Positions 40,177 to 51,112 of a stretch of DNA of 64,000 nucleotides are shown one piece after another. This DNA comes from Bacteroidales bacterium (GTDB taxonomy: Bacteria; Bacteroidota; Bacteroidia; Bacteroidales; Paludibacteraceae): positions 1 to 64,000 of the forward strand of contig JAAYSS010000047.1 in the NCBI GenBank assembly GCA_012518275.1, written 5' to 3'. The notes under the pieces are model-generated. The model ran no database searches, was not told where the DNA came from, and saw nothing but the letters and a program-made list of their open reading frames with translations. Position 1 is the first letter of the stretch; the number at the start of each line of letters is the position of its first letter. The position numbers were made by a program, and so were the translations under genes.

Positions 40177-41204
40177 TTTCCGAAAGAAATTCCTAATCTT
40201 TTACCCTGTTTCACCATGATATGATCCCGAGTAACAAGTCTGAGTTTATCGGCCACTTCTTCCAACGGCACATCTGTTATCTTATCAATTCCTTTAATAG
40301 AAACCATCCTGCCAAAACGTTTATTGTGAATAAGCTTAACAGCGTGTCCACCCATCAATGTTCCCAAATTTCTGTCGGAAGGTGAAGGCGATCCACCACG
40401 CTGAATATATCCAAGAACGGTTTCACGAGTTTCTATTCCTGTCAATCTTTCAATTTCACGTGCAAAATAAGTTGCCGGATGATGCCCACCTGTTCCACCT
40501 TTCACCTCAATCCCCTCAGCCACAGCAACTATCGAATATGCTTTCCCACTTTTCTTCCGTTTATTTAATACATCCACAATAACTTTCATATCGTAACCCA
40601 ACTCCGGAAGCAAAATAACATCTGCCCCACCGGCCATTCCTGCATAAAGCGTTATCCATCCGGCGTGGTGCCCCATCAACTCAATCACCATAACTCGCTG
40701 ATGCGAACTGGCGGTAGAATGTAATCTATCTATCGCATCAGTAGCAATATCTACAGCCGATTGAAAACCAAAGGTAATATCCGTTCCGTAAACATCGTTA
40801 TCGATAGTTTTGGGGATGCCCACCACATTCAAGCCTAACTCAGATAGTTGCCAAGTTGTACGTTGTGTACCATTTCCTCCAATACATACAAGGCAATCCA
40901 GCTCCAACTCTTTGTATGCTGTTTTTATTTTATCCCTATCACTCCTATCGGGAGATTTAAGAATTTTTCGAAATTCTTTCTCACGAGCAGTTCCTAAAAT
41001 TGTTCCACCCAACGTAAGAATACCCGATAAAGATGCATCCGTAAGCGTGGAAATGTCTTTATGAAGCAAACCCGAAAAACCATTGTGGATGCCTATCACA
41101 TCCATTCCATATCTATTAATTGCTGTTTTACCTACTCCACGAATGGTAGCGTTTATACCCGGGCAGTCACCGCCCGATGAAAGAATTCCGATTTTCATAA
41201 TCAA
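40173..41204 (-). CDS. Second phosphofructokinase with G104/K124-type signature (GGNGT / PKTIDND)
   Basis: KIGILSSGGDCPGINATIRGV; CIGGNGTQRTTWQL; GIPKTIDNDVYGTDITFGFQSAVDIA; LGYIQRGGSPSPSDR. Confidence 0.93.
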   Translation of the reverse strand: MIMKIGILSSGGDCPGINATIRGVGKTAINRYGMDVIGIHNGFSGLLHKDISTLTDASLSGILTLGGTILGTAREKEFRKILKSPDRSDRDKIKTAYKELELDCLVCIGGNGTQRTTWQLSELGLNVVGIPKTIDNDVYGTDITFGFQSAVDIATDAIDRLHSTASSHQRVMVIELMGHHAGWITLYAGMAGGADVILLPELGYDMKVIVDVLNKRKKSGKAYSIVAVAEGIEVKGGTGGHHPATYFAREIERLTGIETRETVLGYIQRGGSPSPSDRNLGTLMGGHAVKLIHNKRFGRMVSIKGIDKITDVPLEEVADKLRLVTRDHIMVKQGKRLGISFGK

Positions 41205-41517
41205 TCTATTTTCATTTAATTTTATAATTTACAAAGTTAAATGAAAAACTTGAAATATTGGGTAACAATTATTTTATAGTTCTTCTGAATAAATTTTTAT
41301 TGCCAAAAAAAATTCCTTTTGGTCTAACAATCAATTTTCTATGCGAAAAATAAATTTAACTTTAAATTTTAAAAATATTCTCTTTTCAACATCTAGAGTT
41401 CGATTTTAAAAATTCGTACAACAATTTTATCTCCAAATTTAAAAAGCAACACCCCATTGATTGTTTTTTGTCTCATTTTTGCATATATTTGTATGGAAAA
41501 ATTTTAAATTTATATTT

Positions 41518-42876
41518 ATGAAACGATTTGCATCCATCTTTTTTGTAGCTTGCTTATCTGTAAGCCATTTATTCTCCCAAAGCCTTTTTGAGTCGGCACT
41601 TGATTCAGTTTCTACAGATAATGGAGAAGGTACTTCTCCCATCAGTATGAATGGATACACTCGCGGATCTGTATTCGGGGGCGGAAAAACGTACGATTTG
41701 GCGACGACTTTTGCCGAATTTGCTTTACAAACAAATCTGACAAAAGGGAAAACGCTTTTAAATTCGGACATCCGATTCCGTACCGGCGTGTTTTTTAATC
41801 AAAATGAACAGCACGTGCAATTCAAAGAGCTTTACGCAGGATACTCTGACGACATTTTCAGCGTGATGCTTGGTAACCAGATTGTTAGCTGGGGACGTAC
41901 CGACGGATTTAATCCAACAAACAACATTACTCCAAACGATTATTTCTTCCTGACAGCCGATCCCGATGACCAGAAACTTTCTAACTTCATGTTGAGAAGC
42001 AAAATCAGAGCATCTCAATTTATTGATATTGAGCTAATCGGAATACCTTTTTATATACCATCCAACTACCGTTATGATTTATTTGACATGGGCCCGAATG
42101 TGACTTTCGGTCCAGGCGTATATCCTGAAAAGAAATTGAAAAACGGTGCTCTTGCCGGTCGGGTAAATTTTGATTTGCCCCAAATCGGTTGGTCACTCTC
42201 CTACTTCAACGGCTACGACCCGTATCACGGATTTGATGTGCAAGATGTAGATTTTTCAACAGGTAACCCAATTCTAACAAACGTTGCCGCAGCTTATCGG
42301 AAACAAACGATAGGCGCTGACTTTGCTATACCTATACAAAACTTCATTATTCGAGGTGAAATGGCATATAATATAACAGATAATCCGGATAACAAGATGT
42401 ACATTCCAGCTTCTGATTTTAGCTATGTAGGTGGATTAGAAACAAATTTCAGTGGTTTCACAATAATCGCTCAATACATCGGGAAAGCAGTTTCGGATTT
42501 CAAAGAACTGACAGTTCCTGTTCTCGCTGACCCGACAAATCCGATGGCGCAAATGGAGTACGCCGGACAAATGATTGATTATGAAAACCGACTTTTCAAC
42601 CGAAAAATTTTCAACCAGCAGGAAAAAACAAATCATGCGGCATCGCTTACTTTAACCAAATCATTTGGGTATGATGCTTGGAATGCTGAGCTGACCGCTT
42701 TTCATAATTTCACATCAAAAGAATCGCTAATACGTCCAAAATTGACCTGGAAAATTAATGACTCGTTGGCAACAGCCATCGGAGGTAATTATATGAAAGG
42801 AGAAGATAAAACGATGTTTGGATATGCATCAAAAATCATGAACGGTGCGTTTCTCGAGCTAAAAGCAACTTTTTAA
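41518..42876 (+). CDS. Predicted outer-membrane beta-barrel protein (DUF1302-like)
   Basis: Signal peptide MKRFASIFFVACLSVSHLFSQ; repeated amphipathic beta strands; ends in aromatic LKATF; lies upstream of an RND-family gene. Confidence 0.65.
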   Translation: MKRFASIFFVACLSVSHLFSQSLFESALDSVSTDNGEGTSPISMNGYTRGSVFGGGKTYDLATTFAEFALQTNLTKGKTLLNSDIRFRTGVFFNQNEQHVQFKELYAGYSDDIFSVMLGNQIVSWGRTDGFNPTNNITPNDYFFLTADPDDQKLSNFMLRSKIRASQFIDIELIGIPFYIPSNYRYDLFDMGPNVTFGPGVYPEKKLKNGALAGRVNFDLPQIGWSLSYFNGYDPYHGFDVQDVDFSTGNPILTNVAAAYRKQTIGADFAIPIQNFIIRGEMAYNITDNPDNKMYIPASDFSYVGGLETNFSGFTIIAQYIGKAVSDFKELTVPVLADPTNPMAQMEYAGQMIDYENRLFNRKIFNQQEKTNHAASLTLTKSFGYDAWNAELTAFHNFTSKESLIRPKLTWKINDSLATAIGGNYMKGEDKTMFGYASKIMNGAFLELKATF

Positions 42877-42898
42877 ACTTATAGAACTAGATTAGAAA

Positions 42899-45160
42899 AT
42901 GAAAAAATCGATGTTTGTTATCCGTTACCGCTGGTGGATAATTATTGCAACTGTGTTAACGGTAATTATTTCGGGTCTATTACTTTTCAAGGTAGAAATC
43001 AATTCCGACTTGGAAACTTATCTTCCAGAACAAATAAATTCAAGAAAAAACACAAAATTTATTCATGAAGTTTTTGGAGAAAGTGAGCCGATTTTAATCA
43101 CCATAAAAGCTGATGATGTTTTGGCTACATCCACCCTGGAACGCATTCAGGATCTATCAGACGCATTTGCTCAAGAATTGAACTATAAGAATGTTTTTTC
43201 TCTTTTTGAGGCAAAAAACATCCGTTCGGAAGAGGGAGCAATGATTGTGGACCCGATAATTCAAGTAATACCCCAAACAGATGAGGAACGGGAATTTTTA
43301 CGCGAAGAGATTAAAAAAAATGACCTTGCATACAAGTTAGTTGTATCCGAAGACTTCAAATATGCGCTGATTATTTTAAATTCTGATAAAACTTTGCCCG
43401 ATGATGAACTGATGGGAAACCTGAAGGAAACATTGAGCCTTTACCCCGGCCCGGAAGAGGTGGAGATTACCGGACAACCCTATCTGCGCGAGGATGCAAA
43501 CAATAAAATAAGCCACGACTTAATGATTCTGCTACCGGTAGGACTCATTCTGATGTTTTTTATGTTGCTGATTTCTTTCAAAGAAATAAGAGCTGTTCTA
43601 CTTCCCTTCTCCGTGGTTGTATTTTCGATCATTGTGGCACTCGGCATGATTCCACTTTTCGGGTGGCAATTGGGCATTATCGGAATACTCATCCCTATAA
43701 TGATGATTGCAATCGCCAATAATTACGGTGTCTATTTCATAGCTCGATATCAAGATTTAAACGCCAACCAACCGCATTTAGGCATGTATAGAATTGTACA
43801 ACACTCTGTCAATTATTTGACCAAACCCGTACTTTTCTGTGGTTTAACCACCATAGTCGGAATTCTTGGACTGGTGGCACATCTGTTACTTCCGGCACGT
43901 CAAATGGGTGTGGTAGCCGGTATTGCCATTGCATTTGCGTTGGTTGTGAGTTTAATGTTTATTCCGGCGGTTATGTCCATGATGAAAAAAGGGAAACCGC
44001 ATAAAGATTTATCCGAAGATTCCAATGGTTTCTTCTCCAAGCTATTACACGGAACAGGAAATTTAGTGAATAAGAATCCTAAAGGGGTTCTGACAGGATT
44101 TATTGTATTCTTTGTCCTGTGTACATTGGGACTTATGTTCTTCAAAGTAGCTCCTGATGCCAACACCGTGCTTCCAAAGAACCATTCGTTTAACAAAGGA
44201 ATTGATATTGTTGATGAAAATTTTGGCGGAAGTAAGATGATAAATCTTATGATTGAAGGCGATGTGAAGGAGCCGAAATTAATGAACAAGTTGAACGAGT
44301 TGGAACAAGAGTTTGAAAGCTTGGATAACGTGGGAAACGTAACTTCGATTGCTACGGTAGTTCGTGAAATCAGCAAAGCGATGAACGATTCTACAAGTCC
44401 TGAATTTGGAAAAATTCCTGAATCGCGCGAAGGAATTGCACAATATTTAGAATTGTACAGTATGAGCAGTGACCCGGAAGACATTGAGCAATTTGTAGAT
44501 TTTGATTATACTAACACATTGGTAAACATCCAATTTAAAGCTAATAACATTGCCGAAATCAACCAACTTATAGATGATATAAAAGTAAAACTGGGCGATT
44601 ATGCTAATGATGTAACCATTGCCGGATACAGCTTGATAGAAAAAGAGATGAGTGAATCGATATTGAAAGGGCAAAATTATTCCTTGATTTTCGCGTTTAT
44701 CGCTATTATCATTCTGCTTTCCATTATTTTCAGAAGCTTTACAGCAGGACTTTTGGGTAGCTTACCGCTCGTTTTTGCTGTATTCTGTACCTTTGGATTA
44801 ATGGGATGGCTTGGCTTGGAACTAAACATTGTAACTGCCTTACTCTCATCTATTTCCATCGGTCTTGGAGTTGACTTTACGATACACATATTTTGGAGAA
44901 TTAAGTGGGAACTGGCAGAAGGGAAAGATTATGCGACAAGTGTGAAAAACACGCTTATCACCATTGGGCGTGGAATTAGTATTAATGCTTTTTCGGTTAT
45001 GATTGGATTTGCAGTACTGTTTATTTCTGCGTTTCCACTCATTCGGTCATTTGCATTTCTCATAATCATTTCTTTGTTCCTATGTCTGATATCTGCTCTG
45101 GTTTTTATTCCTGCATTGTGTATCACATTGAAACCTAAATTTTTAGAAAGAGAAGATTAA
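42899..45160 (+). CDS. RND superfamily (HAE3/MMPL-like) transporter
   Basis: Large two-half membrane protein with two periplasmic loops; NNYGVYFIARYQD and SIGLGVDFTIHIFWRIKWE TM4/TM10-type motifs. Confidence 0.9.
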   Translation: MKKSMFVIRYRWWIIIATVLTVIISGLLLFKVEINSDLETYLPEQINSRKNTKFIHEVFGESEPILITIKADDVLATSTLERIQDLSDAFAQELNYKNVFSLFEAKNIRSEEGAMIVDPIIQVIPQTDEEREFLREEIKKNDLAYKLVVSEDFKYALIILNSDKTLPDDELMGNLKETLSLYPGPEEVEITGQPYLREDANNKISHDLMILLPVGLILMFFMLLISFKEIRAVLLPFSVVVFSIIVALGMIPLFGWQLGIIGILIPIMMIAIANNYGVYFIARYQDLNANQPHLGMYRIVQHSVNYLTKPVLFCGLTTIVGILGLVAHLLLPARQMGVVAGIAIAFALVVSLMFIPAVMSMMKKGKPHKDLSEDSNGFFSKLLHGTGNLVNKNPKGVLTGFIVFFVLCTLGLMFFKVAPDANTVLPKNHSFNKGIDIVDENFGGSKMINLMIEGDVKEPKLMNKLNELEQEFESLDNVGNVTSIATVVREISKAMNDSTSPEFGKIPESREGIAQYLELYSMSSDPEDIEQFVDFDYTNTLVNIQFKANNIAEINQLIDDIKVKLGDYANDVTIAGYSLIEKEMSESILKGQNYSLIFAFIAIIILLSIIFRSFTAGLLGSLPLVFAVFCTFGLMGWLGLELNIVTALLSSISIGLGVDFTIHIFWRIKWELAEGKDYATSVKNTLITIGRGISINAFSVMIGFAVLFISAFPLIRSFAFLIIISLFLCLISALVFIPALCITLKPKFLERED

Positions 45161-45286
45161 AACAACAACAAATTACAAATCAAAATTTTAATTATATTAT
45201 TTAACTTATCAACCTTAAAATACTGAAAATAAAAGTCAGTATCCCGACAAACTTAGTTTCGTCGGAACTTAAAAAAAATTATAAAA

Positions 45287-46063
45287 ATGAAATCAAAAAA
45301 AATCTTTGCAACTATACTATTAGTTGCCTTATTTACAGGAAATTTATTTGCACAAAGCGCAAACGAAATCAACAAAAAATCGATGGACGCCATTGAAGTT
45401 GGAAATATGGAAATGATATCTACCATAAATATCCGCGATGCAAGGGGAAATAATCGTGTACGAAAGATTACCACCGCATCGAAGCAATTTGGTAATGTAA
45501 CAAAAATGATTATCCGCTTCATTTCTCCGGCTGATGTAAAAGGGACTGCGCTGTTAGTTCATGATTATGAAAAGAAATCGGACGACATGTGGATTTACAT
45601 GCCAGCATTAAGAAAAGTACGCCGCATTGTTAGCTCTGAAAAGAGTAAAAACTTTATGGGTTCTGAATTTACTAATGGCGATATGAGCAAACCAAATCTG
45701 GATAATTACAATTCCACTATTTTGGGCTCGGTTAATTATGGAGGTAGAAATTGCTGGAAAATTCAATCGGTAGGAAAAACTTCTGCTATTCAGGCTGAAG
45801 ATGGATTCAGCAAACGGATAAGCTACATTGAAAAATCAACCTATCTATGCCACAAAGTTGAATATTACGATTTAAGAGGCAGATTGCACCGCACTCAAAC
45901 AATCAGTGATTACAGAAGGCTAAAGAATGGAAAATATTTTGCCTACAAAATGGTGATGGAAAATAATAAAAACGGTCGGAAATCGGAAATGATTATTAAT
46001 AATTTCCAATTGGGATCAAACCTTTCTGAAAGTGCTTTTGCTCCTGCTGCATTGAATAAATAA
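45287..46063 (+). CDS. Outer membrane lipoprotein-sorting (LolA-like) family protein
   Basis: Signal peptide; KKSDDMWIYMPALRKVRRIVSSEKSKNFMGSEFTNGDM; VEYYDLRGRLHRTQTISDYR; NNFQLGSNLSESAF. Confidence 0.83.
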   Translation: MKSKKIFATILLVALFTGNLFAQSANEINKKSMDAIEVGNMEMISTINIRDARGNNRVRKITTASKQFGNVTKMIIRFISPADVKGTALLVHDYEKKSDDMWIYMPALRKVRRIVSSEKSKNFMGSEFTNGDMSKPNLDNYNSTILGSVNYGGRNCWKIQSVGKTSAIQAEDGFSKRISYIEKSTYLCHKVEYYDLRGRLHRTQTISDYRRLKNGKYFAYKMVMENNKNGRKSEMIINNFQLGSNLSESAFAPAALNK

Positions 46064-46119
46064 CTTTAGAGTAATTAAATTGGGATTATTTTACAATCAC
46101 AATCCAATCCCCATTAACT

Positions 46120-46149
46120 CAACTCCCCCTGCTTTTCAAGGGGGAGTTG
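46120..46149. terminator. GC-rich hairpin between the LolA-like gene and ftsK (convergent)
   Basis: CAACTCCCCC-tgcttttcaa-GGGGGAGTTG, 10-bp perfect stem. Confidence 0.5.
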
Positions 46150-46250
46150 TGTTTAATCGGCATAAATTAATTAAAATTAAGGGATTTTACACACAGAAAG
46201 CTTCCAGAAAATTCAAGCAGCAAGAAGTCAAGTATTAAAATCACAAATGA

Positions 46251-48680
46251 TTAAATATCATTCAATAATTGCTCCAACTCATATTCAGTCTGAACCAATA
46301 CTTGTCTTGCTTTGCTTCCTTCGCTCGGACCTACTATTCCTGCCACTTCAAGCTGGTCAGTAAGACGTCCGGCACGATTATATCCGATAGAAAATTTTCG
46401 TTGAATCATTGATGTAGAGCCTTGTTGTGTAGCTACAACCATACGTGCTACATCTTCAAAAAGCGGATCGCGCTTAGCCATATCCACAGAAGTTGGATCT
46501 GCCCCTTCTCCTTCCGCACCGGTATATTCCGGCAGATAAAACGCAGTGGGATAACCTCGTTGATCGCCTATAAACTGGGCAATCCGCTCCACTTCCGGCG
46601 TGTCAACAAATGCGCACTGTACACGCGTCAAGTCATTTCCCTGTGAGAAGAGCATATCACCCCTACCCACTAATTGATTTGCACCCGGAGCATCAAGAAT
46701 TGTCCGCGAGTCTATCATGGATGAAACTCGAAAAGCCATTCGAGCCGGGAAATTAGCTTTGATTACACCTGTAATAATATTTACCGAAGGACGCTGTGTA
46801 GCTATAATCATATGAATTCCCACTGCGCGGGCAAGCTGAGCAATACGTGCAATCGGCATCTCCACCTCTTTTCCGGCAGTCATAATTAAATCTCCAAATT
46901 CATCTACAATAACTACGATATACGGTAAGAATCGGTGTCCTTTTTCTGGATTTAATTCACGGTTTATAAATTTTTCGTTGTATTCTCTGATATTTCGGAC
47001 ATGTGCTTTTTTCAACAAATCATACCTATCATCCATTTCTATACACAGTGAATTTAATGTTTGAACCACCTGTGTTGTGTCGGTAATAATCGCATCATCT
47101 CCATCGGGTAGTTTTGCCAAAAAATGTTTTTCAATAGCCCCGTAGATACTAAATTCTACTTTTTTCGGGTCAATTAGCACAAATTTCAAATGCGACGGAT
47201 GCTTTTTATACAACAAAGAAGTTATCATCGCATTGAGACCAACTGATTTTCCTTGTCCGGTCGCTCCGGCAACCAGTAAGTGAGGCATTTTAGTCAAATC
47301 AACTATAAAGATTTCGTTTGTAATTGTCTTTCCAAAGGCAATCGGCAAAATAAATTGTGAATCCGCAAACTTCTTTGAAGCAATTATCGAACGCATTGAA
47401 ACGATTTTAGGTTCTTTATTCGGCACTTCAATACCAATGGTTCCTTTTCCCGGAATCGGTGCAATAATACGAATACCCGTAGCAGCCAGACTGAGCATTA
47501 TATCTGACTCTAAATTTCGAATTTTCGAGATACGTATGCCCGATTTTGGCACAATTTCGTAGAGCGTAATCGTAGGTCCTACCGTTGCTTTTATAGATTT
47601 AATCTCAATACCAAAATTGCGAAGCGTTGTAATAATCCGATCTTTATTAGCGTTTTGTTCAGTTACATCTACTTGCAAATCAGTATCTGAACTGTATTTT
47701 TTAAGCAGTTCTAGCGTAGGTGGCTGGTAACGAGACAAGTCAAGGGTCGGGTCATACTTTCCTAATTTTGCTACACTGTAATTAGAATTAGAATCAGCAT
47801 CTTTACCTGTCTTATCCCCCGCAACATCAGACTTCGGCACATTTACTTCAAATTCTACATCTTCTGAATCTTCCGATTCCTTGGATGAAGCTGTTTTACG
47901 TAACGGCTCTTTTTCTTGGACTTCTTCTGATTTTGGTTCTACTATCCATTCCTCGGGTACAGTTTCAGTACCGACTGCTACTGGTGCATCTTCTTCTGGA
48001 TGTTTTAAATCTTCTTTAACAAAAATATTTTTCAAAAATGGAATCGTTCCACCCCACACAAACACCATGTAAACAATCAATCCGGCAATCAAACTTAGTG
48101 CCGTGCCAAGCCTTCCGATGAATGAATTTAGAATATCGACCGCAATGTAATTACCGTGAGAGCCACCGAGAGCAAAAAATGAAGGCTGAATGGCAGGAAA
48201 AAGATTGGCAACAAAACCGAGCAATACCGAGAGCCATATCAACCAAAAAAATGAGTGCAAAAACGCAACCCAAATCGGCATGACTTTCACCCGCATCAAT
48301 CGCAACGAAACAATTACTAAAAAGAAAAGTATGGCAAAAGAAGAAATCCCGAACAAGTTATCTATAAACGTTTCTGAGAGATAGGCTCCCATTACCGATG
48401 TCCAGTTTTTAACTTCATAACGTTCGGCAAGTGCTTCTTTGAACGTGTTGTTGTCAAATACGCTTTTATCTGCTGCACCTGTAAAAAAATAGGATACAAA
48501 CGACATGAACACATATAAAACAACCATTGCAAGAATAATTCCAACCACAAAATGAGTTCGTTCGTCTCTGAAAAAATCAACAATTTTGGAAATAACGCCT
48601 AATCCACCCGAACTTCCGGATGATTGCTTTGAAGTCTTAGTACGTTGGTTCCTTTTATTTTTAACTGGTTTCTTAGCCAT
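46251..48680 (-). CDS. ftsK: DNA translocase FtsK/SpoIIIE
   Basis: N-terminal TMs; HLLVAGATGQGKSVGLNAMI; VIVDEFGDLIMTAGKEVE; RIAQLARAVGIHMIIATQRPSV; C-terminal gamma domain. Confidence 0.96.
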   Translation of the reverse strand: MAKKPVKNKRNQRTKTSKQSSGSSGGLGVISKIVDFFRDERTHFVVGIILAMVVLYVFMSFVSYFFTGAADKSVFDNNTFKEALAERYEVKNWTSVMGAYLSETFIDNLFGISSFAILFFLVIVSLRLMRVKVMPIWVAFLHSFFWLIWLSVLLGFVANLFPAIQPSFFALGGSHGNYIAVDILNSFIGRLGTALSLIAGLIVYMVFVWGGTIPFLKNIFVKEDLKHPEEDAPVAVGTETVPEEWIVEPKSEEVQEKEPLRKTASSKESEDSEDVEFEVNVPKSDVAGDKTGKDADSNSNYSVAKLGKYDPTLDLSRYQPPTLELLKKYSSDTDLQVDVTEQNANKDRIITTLRNFGIEIKSIKATVGPTITLYEIVPKSGIRISKIRNLESDIMLSLAATGIRIIAPIPGKGTIGIEVPNKEPKIVSMRSIIASKKFADSQFILPIAFGKTITNEIFIVDLTKMPHLLVAGATGQGKSVGLNAMITSLLYKKHPSHLKFVLIDPKKVEFSIYGAIEKHFLAKLPDGDDAIITDTTQVVQTLNSLCIEMDDRYDLLKKAHVRNIREYNEKFINRELNPEKGHRFLPYIVVIVDEFGDLIMTAGKEVEMPIARIAQLARAVGIHMIIATQRPSVNIITGVIKANFPARMAFRVSSMIDSRTILDAPGANQLVGRGDMLFSQGNDLTRVQCAFVDTPEVERIAQFIGDQRGYPTAFYLPEYTGAEGEGADPTSVDMAKRDPLFEDVARMVVATQQGSTSMIQRKFSIGYNRAGRLTDQLEVAGIVGPSEGSKARQVLVQTEYELEQLLNDI

Positions 48681-48859
48681 TTAATGAAAATTTGTCGTGA
48701 AAACTGTAAATAAAGAAATAAATACAGAACTAAATTGCAAAATTACTAAAAATGAATGGCAATAAAAACGCTTTTTGTTAAATTTGCAAGAAAATAAAAA
48801 TCTGTCGGGTACATCCGCATTTTGAGAAGCGGGAAAAATCCATTTGAAATTTCACTTTA

Positions 48860-49504
48860 ATGACAAAAAAAGAAAGATACGAGAAAATCATCAGTTGGTT
48901 TGAGCAAAATCAACCTGATGCAGAAACGGAACTTACCTACTCTGATCCGTTCAGTTTGCTTGTTGCGGTTATTTTATCAGCTCAATGCACAGACAAGAGA
49001 GTCAATATGATAACACCAAAATTAATTCATGACTACCCCACCGCCGAAGCGATGGCGAGTGCCGAGCCTGAAACGATTTATGAATATATAAAATCCTGCT
49101 CTTTCCCAAATAATAAAGCCAAACATTTAGTCGGAATGGCAAAAAAACTGGTTAACGATTTTAACGGAATTATTCCAAGCGACGTGGATGATTTACAAAA
49201 ACTGCCCGGAGTGGGAAGAAAAACAGCTAATGTGATTGCTTCTGTAATATTTGGTCTGCCGGCAATGGCGGTTGATACACATGTGTTCAGGGTTTCGGAA
49301 CGCTTGGGGCTCACTACAAACTCGAAAAATCCGCTTCAAACCGAGAAAGAACTGGTAAAACACATTCCGGATAAACTAATTCCAAAGGCACATCATTGGC
49401 TGATTCTACATGGACGATATACTTGTACGGCTCGGAAGCCAAAATGCGATATCTGCGGACTTACTGAATGGTGCAAATGGTACGCGAACAGAGCTAAAGA
49501 ATAA
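48860..49504 (+). CDS. nth: Endonuclease III
   Basis: LPGVGRKTANVIASVIFGLPAMAVDTHVFRVSERLGL; C-terminal 4Fe-4S CTARKPKCDICGLTEWC. Confidence 0.96.
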   Translation: MTKKERYEKIISWFEQNQPDAETELTYSDPFSLLVAVILSAQCTDKRVNMITPKLIHDYPTAEAMASAEPETIYEYIKSCSFPNNKAKHLVGMAKKLVNDFNGIIPSDVDDLQKLPGVGRKTANVIASVIFGLPAMAVDTHVFRVSERLGLTTNSKNPLQTEKELVKHIPDKLIPKAHHWLILHGRYTCTARKPKCDICGLTEWCKWYANRAKE

Positions 49505-49595
49505 GAGATTAAGAATGATGAATGAAACTTGTTTCAATGTTTCACTATTTCCTATATTTTTGTAACTTTGTAATTTATTTTTAGAAGTAAGATTT

Positions 49596-50102
49596 ATGAA
49601 GAAAAACATGATGAATACAGCTATGCGCAATGGCTTGATTTTAGGAGTTTTATTCTCAATAAACTTTTTAATCACAACCACAGAAAATTCGGCACTCGGA
49701 TTGATAACGTACTTGATTGTAGGGCTTATCGTTTATTTAACATACAGATACACCGTTCACTATCGAGATACGGAATTGGGCGGCGCCATTAGCTTTGGGC
49801 GTGCATATCTGTTTGTTATTGTTCAATTTTTCTTTGCATCCATCATCTCAGCATTTGTAAAATACTTCTACCTAAGATATAGTAAAACATCTTTTTTAGA
49901 AAACATGTTTAATCAAAGCATGGAAGTTATGGAGAAGATTCTACCTACTGTATCCGGCGAGATGTACGATGCAATGGAAGTGATTACAAATCCACAATCC
50001 TACACGCTTATGACAGCGTGGACAAATATACTTTTAGCACTAATTCTTGGTTTAATTATTGCTGCAATCGTAAAACGAAAAAGGTTTCCGTTTGATTTTT
50101 AA
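49596..50102 (+). CDS. DUF4199-like membrane protein
   Basis: Four TM segments; YRYTVHYRDTELGGAISFGRAYLFV. Confidence 0.75.
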   Translation: MKKNMMNTAMRNGLILGVLFSINFLITTTENSALGLITYLIVGLIVYLTYRYTVHYRDTELGGAISFGRAYLFVIVQFFFASIISAFVKYFYLRYSKTSFLENMFNQSMEVMEKILPTVSGEMYDAMEVITNPQSYTLMTAWTNILLALILGLIIAAIVKRKRFPFDF

Positions 50103-50158
50103 GTCTTTAATTATAAATAATTTAAGCAGAATAACACTTATTTCTCTAATTTTATCCA

Positions 50159-51112
50159 ATGAATATTTCAGTAGTAATCCCTTTATACAACGAAGCAGAA
50201 TCATTACCCAAACTTTACGAGTGGATTGAGCGGGTAATGAATGAGAACAAATTTTCCTTCGAAGTAATCTTTGTGGATGATGGCAGTACGGACGATTCTT
50301 GGGCTGTGATTGAAGGATTGCAAACAAAATCGCCCGATAATATTCGTGGAATAAAATTCAGACATAACTACGGTAAATCACCGGCTCTTCATTGTGGTTT
50401 CCAAGAAGCGATTGGCGACGTGGTAATTACGATGGATGCTGACTTGCAGGACAGTCCGGATGAAATTCCGGAACTTTACAGCATGATAGTCAACGACAAT
50501 TACGATTTAGTCTCGGGCTGGAAGCGGAAACGATACGACTCGAAACTGACCAAGAATCTGCCATCTAAACTTTACAACGCCACGGCGCGTATGGTTACCG
50601 GCATACGCCTGCACGACATGAACTGCGGGCTGAAAGCCTACCGCAACGAAGTAGTGAAAAACATTGAAGTGTTTGGCGATACGCACCGCTACATCCCTTA
50701 TTTGGCAAAAAATGCAGGATTCACCCGAATTGGTGAAAAGGTGGTGAAACACCGCAAGCGTGAATTTGGCGAGTCAAAATTTGGAATGAATCGATTTGTA
50801 AATGGTTATCTCGATTTAATCACGTTGTGGTTTCTATCCAAGTTTGGCAAAAAACCGATGCATTTTTTCGGACTTTGGGGCAGCCTAATGTTCATTCTCG
50901 GCTTTATTGCAGTCGTTGCAGTAGGCGTGAACAAACTTTTGGCGTTGTACAAGCACATTCCGGAACGATTGGTGACAGACAATCCTTACTTTTATCTTTC
51001 GCTGGTTGCAATGATTTTGGGAACCCTGCTTTTTTTGACGGGATTTTTAGGCGAATTGATAACACGAAACGCACCGGAAAGAAATGATTATAATATCGAG
51101 AAAAAAATATAA
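50159..51112 (+). CDS. Family 2 glycosyltransferase with C-terminal TMs (DPM1/GtrB-like)
   Basis: ISVVIPLYNEAESLPKL; VIFVDDGSTDDSW; VITMDADLQDSPDEIP; two C-terminal TM segments. Confidence 0.94.
   Translation: MNISVVIPLYNEAESLPKLYEWIERVMNENKFSFEVIFVDDGSTDDSWAVIEGLQTKSPDNIRGIKFRHNYGKSPALHCGFQEAIGDVVITMDADLQDSPDEIPELYSMIVNDNYDLVSGWKRKRYDSKLTKNLPSKLYNATARMVTGIRLHDMNCGLKAYRNEVVKNIEVFGDTHRYIPYLAKNAGFTRIGEKVVKHRKREFGESKFGMNRFVNGYLDLITLWFLSKFGKKPMHFFGLWGSLMFILGFIAVVAVGVNKLLALYKHIPERLVTDNPYFYLSLVAMILGTLLFLTGFLGELITRNAPERNDYNIEKKI

Noticed and set aside
43900-44484. 194-aa - strand ORF opposite the RND transporter gene
   Set aside because: Antisense shadow; Ser/Ile-rich composition typical of reversed membrane-protein codons.
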